Assembly (NCBI GenBank): GCA_023437745.1
Contig: JAEZFI010000018.1
Location: forward strand, 1 to 9,014
Length of the DNA: 9,014 bases
Direction of reading: 5' to 3'
Source: Actinomycetes bacterium
GTDB lineage: Bacteria; Actinomycetota; Acidimicrobiia; Acidimicrobiales; Microtrichaceae
Shown: positions 5,180-9,014 of the stretch, piece by piece
How positions within the stretch are numbered: the first letter of the stretch is position 1
How the letters are laid out: every line of letters begins with the position of its first letter
Position numbers and translations under genes: made by a program
The notes under the pieces: generated by a model
What the model saw: only the letters and a program-made list of their open reading frames with translations
What the model was told of the DNA's origin: nothing
Databases searched by the model: none

Positions 5180-6343
5180 GTGAGCGCTGTGACGACAGGA
5201 CTGCCGAACGTCGACGAGACGCTCGGCGGGGGCATCCTTCCCGGCGACAACGTGGTGTGGATCTCCGACGACCTACCCCTTGTGCGCCATCTCGCAACCG
5301 CATTCCTCTCGGCCGGCACCGGCCGGCGCCGGATCGCCGGCGTCGAACCGTCCGATCGCACGAGCGGCCCGTCGGTCGCCCCGCACGACGACGAGACCGG
5401 TGAGCCGTACGAGCGCATCGATCTGAGCTGGTGGCTCGACGACCTGCCGGCCCTCGAACGCCTGCTGACCGACCCGACCGGCGCCGCCGACGCCCGGCTG
5501 GTCATCGACGGCCTCGACGCCGTCGTGGGCCGCTGGGGCACCGCCGAAGCCGCTCGCTTCTACGCCCGGGTCTGCCCGCAGCTGTTCGACCTCGGCGCGA
5601 TCGCGTACTGGATCGGGAGCCGCGAGGTCCTGACCTCCCACGTGATCGACGAGATCACCAAGGTGGCGCAGTGCGTCTTCGAGATCCGTGAGGGCCGGCT
5701 GCGGGTCTGCAAGGCCGAGGGCCGGCCCGCGCGCCTGCGCGGTGCCAGCTTCGACATCCAGCTCGCCGGGGGCGAGGTCCACATCTCCCGGGAGCACGCC
5801 GTGGGCCGCCTCGGCGAGGGCCTGCGACGCCTCCGCCACGACCGCTCCCTGACGCAGAGCCAGCTGGCGCAGCTGGCGGGCGTCACCCCGGCCGCCATCT
5901 CGCAGGCCGAGGCCGGGCGGCGCGGCCTGTCGCTCGACACGCTGGTGCTGCTGTGCGAGCAGGTCTCGATCGGCCTCGACGACCTGCTCGGCACGCGCAC
6001 CGCGCCCGACTACGTGCTGGCGCGGCGGAGCCACCGCAGCGAGGAGCGGTCGGTGACGGCGCTGCTCGACGACCCGCTCTCGGACCCGCGCGTCTACCTC
6101 ATCCGCCTCTCGCCCGGAGAGGTCGGTGAACCTCCGTTCCACCCGAAGGGACCCGAGCTGGTGCTCGTCGCCCAGGGTCTGGTGCTCGTCGATCTCGGGG
6201 ACACCACACCTGTGCTGCGTCCCGGCGACGCGCTCAAGGCAACGCGCACCTCGATCCGAGGGTGGACGAACCTCGGCTCTGAGCCCGCACAACTGTTCTG
6301 GGTCGTCCTCGACCCACTGTCGCCAGGAGATCCTCGATCGTGA
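5180..6343 (+). CDS. KaiC-like (P-loop lost), XRE HTH and cupin fusion regulator
   Basis: The 387-residue protein has three parts. Residues 1-203 follow the KaiC/RadA-like RecA fold from start (TGLPNVDETLGGGILPGD, 6-23) to end (GRLRVCKAEG, 172-181; FDIQLAGGEVHI, 191-202). The segment that should hold the P-loop reads SDDLPLVRHLA (29-39), with no GxxGxGKT, so ATP hydrolysis is unlikely. A Walker-B-like LVID (107-110) remains. Residues 209-270 are a classic XRE helix-turn-helix (LTQSQLAQLAGVTPAAISQA, 224-243). Residues about 303-377 are a cupin with the first-motif residues His321 and Glu326 but no histidine in the second motif, so metal binding is doubtful. The start is GTG 5180 (a GTG at 5189 is also possible). 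The stop overlaps the gdhA start, so I infer it senses a metabolite and regulates gdhA and itself. The exact family is unknown to me. Confidence 0.85.
   Translation: MSAVTTGLPNVDETLGGGILPGDNVVWISDDLPLVRHLATAFLSAGTGRRRIAGVEPSDRTSGPSVAPHDDETGEPYERIDLSWWLDDLPALERLLTDPTGAADARLVIDGLDAVVGRWGTAEAARFYARVCPQLFDLGAIAYWIGSREVLTSHVIDEITKVAQCVFEIREGRLRVCKAEGRPARLRGASFDIQLAGGEVHISREHAVGRLGEGLRRLRHDRSLTQSQLAQLAGVTPAAISQAEAGRRGLSLDTLVLLCEQVSIGLDDLLGTRTAPDYVLARRSHRSEERSVTALLDDPLSDPRVYLIRLSPGEVGEPPFHPKGPELVLVAQGLVLVDLGDTTPVLRPGDALKATRTSIRGWTNLGSEPAQLFWVVLDPLSPGDPRS
6325..6330 (+). promoter_or_regulatory. Shine-Dalgarno of gdhA inside the regulator gene
   Basis: AGGAGA lies 9 nt before the GTG at 6340, within the last codons of the regulator. 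It decides the GTG start and supports re-initiation at the GTGA overlap. Confidence 0.7.
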
Positions 6344-7677
6344 ACCAGCTACTCGACCCCATCCTCGACGAGGTGTTGCAGCGCAACCCGGGCGAATCCG
6401 AGTTCCACCAGGCGGTGCGGGAGGTGCTGGGCTCGCTGGGGCCGGTGCTCGTGAAGCACCCCGAGTACGCAGAACTCAAGATCATCCAGCGCGTGTGCGA
6501 GCCGGAGCGGCAGATCATCTTCCGGGTCCCGTGGCAGGACGACCGCGGCGAGGTCCACGTGAACCGCGGCTTCCGGGTCGAGTTCAACTCCGCCCTCGGC
6601 CCGTTCAAGGGCGGGCTCCGCTTCCACCCGTCGGTGTACCTCGGGATCATCAAGTTCCTGGGCTTGGAGCAGATCTTCAAGAACGCCCTCACCGGCCTGC
6701 CGATCGGCGGCGGGAAGGGCGGCGCTGACTTCGACCCGAAGGGCCGCAGCGACGGCGAGGTCATGCGGTTCTGCCAGAGCTTCATGCTCGAGCTGTCCCG
6801 CCACCTCGGCGAGTACACGGACGTGCCGGCGGGCGACGTCGGCGTGGGCGGCCGTGAGATCGGCTACCTGTTCGGCCAGTACAAGCGCATCACCAACCGC
6901 TACGAGTCCGGTGTGCTCACGGGCAAGGGCATCGACTGGAGCGGCGCCCTGGTCCGCACCGAGGCCACCGGCTACGGGACGGTGTTCTTCGCCCGGGAGA
7001 TGCTGGCGGCGCGGGGCGACAGCCTGGACGGCAAGCGTTGCGTCGTGTCGGGATCGGGCAATGTGGCCGTGTACGCCATCGAGAAGATCCAGGAGCTCGG
7101 GGGCAGCGTGGTCGCCTGCTCCGACTCTGACGGCTACGTCGTCGACGAGAAGGGCATCGACCTCGACGTGCTCAAGGCGGTGAAGCTCGACGAGCGTGGC
7201 CGCATCGCGGACTACGCGGATCGCTGCGCCACCGCGACGTTCCACCACCAGGGCAGCGTGTGGAGCGTTCCGTGCGACGTGGCGCTGCCCTGCGCGACCC
7301 AGAACGAGCTGACCGGTCGCGATGCCCGCACGCTGCTGCGCAACGGCTGCATCGCTGTCGCCGAGGGGGCCAACATGCCGACGACGCCGGACGGCGTGCG
7401 CGCCTTCATCGACGCCGGCATCGCCTACGGCCCCGGCAAGGCCGCGAACGCCGGCGGGGTGGCGACGTCCGCCCTGGAGATGCAGCAGAACGCCAGCCGG
7501 GACTCGTGGTCCTTCGAGTACACCGAGGCCCGCCTGGCCGAGATCATGGCCCGCATCCACGCCGTGTGCTTCGACACCGCCGAGGAGTACGGCGCACCGG
7601 GCAACTACGTCGCCGGCGCCAACATCGCCAGCTTCCTCAAGGTCAGCCGGGCGATGGTGGCGATGGGCCTGGTGTGA
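6340..7677 (+). CDS. gdhA: NADP-type glutamate dehydrogenase
   Basis: The 445-residue enzyme makes glutamate from 2-oxoglutarate and ammonium using NADPH (EC 1.4.1.4), in the cytosol, probably as a homohexamer. The length is that of the small hexameric class. Catalytic and substrate-binding motifs are intact: GPFKGGLRFHPSV (87-99, Lys90), QIFKNALTGLPIGGGKGG (111-128, Lys114 and catalytic Lys126) and DVPAGDVGVGGREIGY (161-176, Asp166). The Rossmann nucleotide motif is GSGNVA (238-243), followed by ACSDSDGYV (259-267), which resembles NADP-specific GdhA. Other family landmarks are AEGANMPTT (341-349) and GKAANAGGVATSALEM (366-381). The GTG start overlaps the upstream stop by GTGA and has AGGAGA 9 nt upstream. 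It is the second gene of an operon with the KaiC-XRE-cupin regulator, which suggests control of ammonium assimilation. Confidence 0.96.
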   Translation: MNQLLDPILDEVLQRNPGESEFHQAVREVLGSLGPVLVKHPEYAELKIIQRVCEPERQIIFRVPWQDDRGEVHVNRGFRVEFNSALGPFKGGLRFHPSVYLGIIKFLGLEQIFKNALTGLPIGGGKGGADFDPKGRSDGEVMRFCQSFMLELSRHLGEYTDVPAGDVGVGGREIGYLFGQYKRITNRYESGVLTGKGIDWSGALVRTEATGYGTVFFAREMLAARGDSLDGKRCVVSGSGNVAVYAIEKIQELGGSVVACSDSDGYVVDEKGIDLDVLKAVKLDERGRIADYADRCATATFHHQGSVWSVPCDVALPCATQNELTGRDARTLLRNGCIAVAEGANMPTTPDGVRAFIDAGIAYGPGKAANAGGVATSALEMQQNASRDSWSFEYTEARLAEIMARIHAVCFDTAEEYGAPGNYVAGANIASFLKVSRAMVAMGLV

Positions 7678-7681
7678 TCGA

Positions 7682-7706
7682 CCCGCTCCGGCGTCAGTCG
7701 GGCGGG
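7682..7706. terminator. Hairpin between gdhA and convergent small gene
   Basis: 7682-7688 pairs with 7700-7706 (seven pairs, one G-U) around an 11-nt loop. It lies in the 33-bp gap between the gdhA stop and the stop of the minus-strand gene at 7711. It may terminate both, but there is no T-tract on either side. Confidence 0.4.
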
Positions 7707-7710
7707 CGCG

Positions 7711-8010
7711 TCACGACGAGGCGGTCTGCTTGACCTGGCGGACCTTCCGGGAGTCACGGGAGTCCCGCCCCTCTGCGGCCTTCTCCGTGGGCTTGGCGGC
7801 CTCGCCGCCCTGGGGGCCCACGGCCTTCATGTAGTCGCTGAAGCCGAGGTCCTCCTCCTCGACGGTCACGGATCGCAGGTTCTTGCGGAACGAGACCCGT
7901 GCTCTGACAGAGGCCTCGTCGGGCAGGCCGTCGAGGGAGGCGATGAACTGGCGAAGGTCTCCCAGCGACATGCTCCCGTTGGCGTTGACTCCGGTGATGG
8001 TGCGTTTCAC
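7711..8010 (-). CDS. Small uncharacterised protein with charged C-terminal tail
   Basis: I do not recognise this family. The 99-residue product has an ordered-looking N-terminal part, MKRTITGVNANGSMSLGDLR (1-20). A helix and strand follow, QFIASLDGLPDEASVRARVS (21-40), then FRKNLRSVTVEEEDLGF (41-57). The tail (about 66-99) is rich in Lys, Glu, Arg, Ser and Gln and is probably disordered. There is no signal peptide, membrane segment or cysteine. I place the start at GTG 8010 because the protein then begins naturally and CAGGAT lies 7 nt upstream. An in-frame ATG at 8019 would add three residues (MAC). The frame stays open to beyond 8160, but that part is low-complexity and unlikely to be translated. 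It is divergent from the SRAP gene, 154 bp away. Two in-frame Met alternatives make the start uncertain; coding itself is likely. Confidence 0.6.
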   Translation of the reverse strand: MKRTITGVNANGSMSLGDLRQFIASLDGLPDEASVRARVSFRKNLRSVTVEEEDLGFSDYMKAVGPQGGEAAKPTEKAAEGRDSRDSRKVRQVKQTASS

Positions 8011-8017
8011 GCACGCC

Positions 8018-8023
8018 ATCCTG
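8018..8023 (-). promoter_or_regulatory. Putative -10 hexamer of the small minus-strand gene
   Basis: Reading on the minus strand, CAGGAT ends 7 nt before the GTG at 8010. It keeps the A2/T6 pattern of the other leaderless candidates, and no Shine-Dalgarno is present. If the ATG at 8019 were the start, this site would overlap it and could not serve. Confidence 0.3.
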
Positions 8024-8151
8024 ACCCACGACGCAAGCCCCCGGGATCGCGGGCCGCCACCCTCACCGGGACCGTCGAGCCTCCCACGGAGCGCGACCGG
8101 CTCCCTCCGGGCGCCCACCGGAACTGCCGCCGGACGCCGGTTCGACGGCGG

Positions 8152-8157
8152 TACCGT
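8152..8157 (+). promoter_or_regulatory. Putative -10 hexamer of the SRAP gene
   Basis: TACCGT lies exactly 7 nt before the ATG at 8165, with no ribosome site, matching the arrangement at 3299-3304. The rest of the divergent region (8024-8151) shows no clear element beyond GC-rich sequence. Confidence 0.5.
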
Positions 8158-8164
8158 CGGCGCC

Positions 8165-8920
8165 ATGTGTGGTCGCTTCGTGTCCGCCTCGCCCCCCGAC
8201 GAGATCGCCCGCTACTTCGACGCCGCGGCTCCCGAGGCGCTGCTCGAGCCCTCCTACAACGTCGCGCCCACCAACGACATCTACGCCGTGCTGGCCGACG
8301 GCGGGGTGCGGCGCGTCGACGCCTTCCACTGGGGCCGCGTGCCCGGGTGGGCGAAGGATCCGACGGTGGGGTCCCGCATGATCAACGCCCGGGCCGAGTC
8401 GCTCGCCAGCAAGAACGCCTACAAGCCGGCGTTCAAGCGCCGCCGCTGCCTGATCCCTGCCGACGGCTTCTACGAGTGGAAGAAGCTGCCCGGGGTCAAG
8501 CGGAAGCAGCCGTACTTCATCTCCCGGCCCGACGGTGAGCCGATCGCGTTCGCCGGGCTGTGGGAGATCTGGCGGGGCCCGAAGGACGACAAGGGCGAGC
8601 GCACCGGCGAGCCCCTGCGATCCGCGACGATCATCACCACCACGCCCAACGAGACGATGGCCCAGGTGCACGACCGGATGCCGGTCATCCTGCCCCCGTC
8701 GGCCTGGGACGACTGGCTCGACCCGGACAACGACGACATCGACACCCTGGGCAAGCTGCTCGTGCCGGCTCCGCCGGAGATCACCCGGTTGACGCCGGTG
8801 TCGACACAGGTCAACAGCGTGCGCAACAAGGGGGCGGAGTTGATCACCCCCGCGGACCCGGACGAGCTGGTCGCTGCGGAGGCGGGCACGCTCGATGGCA
8901 TGGCGCCGGACCCCGGCTGA
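8165..8920 (+). CDS. SRAP-family (HMCES/YedK-type) abasic-site protein
   Basis: The 251-residue protein belongs to the SOS response-associated peptidase family. HMCES and YedK use Cys2 to form a covalent thiazolidine link to abasic sites in single-stranded DNA, protecting them during replication. The start MCGRF gives Cys2 after Met removal, which fixes the ATG at 8165. Other active-site residues are in place: Asn32 in YNVAPT (31-36), Glu104 in ADGFYEW (99-105) and His169 in VHDRMPV (168-174). WGRVPGW (56-62) and INARAES (73-79) are further family motifs. Length is normal and no part is missing. A -10-like hexamer sits 7 nt before the start. No SOS box or DNA-repair neighbour is visible, so damage control cannot be judged. 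Confidence 0.94.
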   Translation: MCGRFVSASPPDEIARYFDAAAPEALLEPSYNVAPTNDIYAVLADGGVRRVDAFHWGRVPGWAKDPTVGSRMINARAESLASKNAYKPAFKRRRCLIPADGFYEWKKLPGVKRKQPYFISRPDGEPIAFAGLWEIWRGPKDDKGERTGEPLRSATIITTTPNETMAQVHDRMPVILPPSAWDDWLDPDNDDIDTLGKLLVPAPPEITRLTPVSTQVNSVRNKGAELITPADPDELVAAEAGTLDGMAPDPG

Positions 8921-8931
8921 GCAGAGCCAGA

Positions 8932-8951
8932 CGCCGCTGCGGGCAGCGGCG
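8932..8951. terminator. Hairpin after the SRAP gene
   Basis: CGCCGCTG (8932-8939) and CAGCGGCG (8944-8951) form a perfect 8-bp stem with a 4-nt loop. It starts 12 nt after the SRAP stop and ends 1 bp before the stop codon of the minus-strand frame at 8953, so it could terminate both converging genes. No T-tract is present. Confidence 0.5.
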
Positions 8952-8952
8952 G

Positions 8953-9014
8953 TCAGCTGGAGGGCCAGGACGCGGCGACGCGGTCGCCGTGGCCCTGGTC
9001 GCGCAGGGCGGCGC
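8953..9014 (-). CDS. C-terminal end of a minus-strand gene (partial)
   Basis: On the minus strand an open frame enters from the right edge and stops with TGA at 8955-8953. The visible 19 residues read AALRDQGHGDRVAASWPSS. Placement just beyond a hairpin and convergent with the SRAP gene is what a real gene end would look like. The fragment is too short to name a family, and by length alone the open frame could be chance. Confidence 0.4.
   Translation of the reverse strand, partial: AALRDQGHGDRVAASWPSS

Noticed and set aside
5180..5790. Active KaiC or RadA ATPase
   Set aside because: The fold-specific ends match, but no GxxGxGKT is present where the P-loop should be, so I describe it as KaiC-like with a lost P-loop.
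6349..7560. Long minus-strand open frame of 403 codons opposite gdhA
   Set aside because: gdhA on the plus strand has every family motif in place. The antisense translation has no recognisable domain and unusual His/Val/Ala-rich composition.
8020..8166. Longer N-terminus for the small minus-strand gene, up to 8166
   Set aside because: The extension is Arg/Gly/Pro-rich, overlaps the SRAP start and promoter region, and has no ribosome site. Plausible protein sequence begins at 8010 or 8019.
1..9014. Mobile element, CRISPR array, tRNA or toxin-antitoxin pair
   Set aside because: I looked for terminal repeats, regularly spaced repeats, cloverleaf-like arms and small paired genes and found none. 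Composition looks uniform along the window.

Overview
The window is very GC-rich (I estimate about 70% G+C, not computed) and densely packed with genes. Its gene set points to a free-living actinobacterium: a SipW-cognate secreted protein, a WYL regulator, an FTR1 iron permease, a DksA/TraR zinc-finger protein and a SRAP protein. Many starts have no Shine-Dalgarno but carry a -10-like hexamer 6 to 8 nt before the start codon, which looks like leaderless transcription and also fits Actinomycetota. The class Acidimicrobiia is my guess only. I see no mobile element, phage gene, tRNA, rRNA or CRISPR array, so this reads as ordinary chromosome with one unusual regulator.

Layout, left to right. A minus-strand gene (43-648) encodes a small exported TasA-like protein and is followed by a perfect 11-bp terminator hairpin at 1-32. 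Divergent from it are a SRPBCC-fold protein (852-1319) and an FTR1/EfeU-type iron permease (1398-2228). A perfect 10-bp inverted repeat separates the permease from a WYL-domain regulator (2278-3225). Next comes a HpaB-family hydroxylase-like flavoprotein (3312-4703), convergent with a DksA/TraR-type protein (4722-5084, minus).

The most interesting part is 5180-7677. A three-part regulator (5180-6343) joins a KaiC/RecA-like domain without its P-loop, a XRE helix-turn-helix and a C-terminal cupin. Its stop codon overlaps the GTG start of gdhA (6340-7677, NADP-type glutamate dehydrogenase) in a GTGA junction. The two genes are therefore almost certainly one transcript and probably translationally coupled. 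I infer that the regulator controls ammonium assimilation or glutamate level.

The right end holds a small uncharacterised minus-strand protein (7711-8010), a complete SRAP/HMCES-type abasic-site protein (8165-8920), and the last codons of a minus-strand gene running off the edge (8953-9014). No gene-free stretch reaches 300 bases. The longest are the two divergent intergenic regions at 649-851 and 8011-8164.
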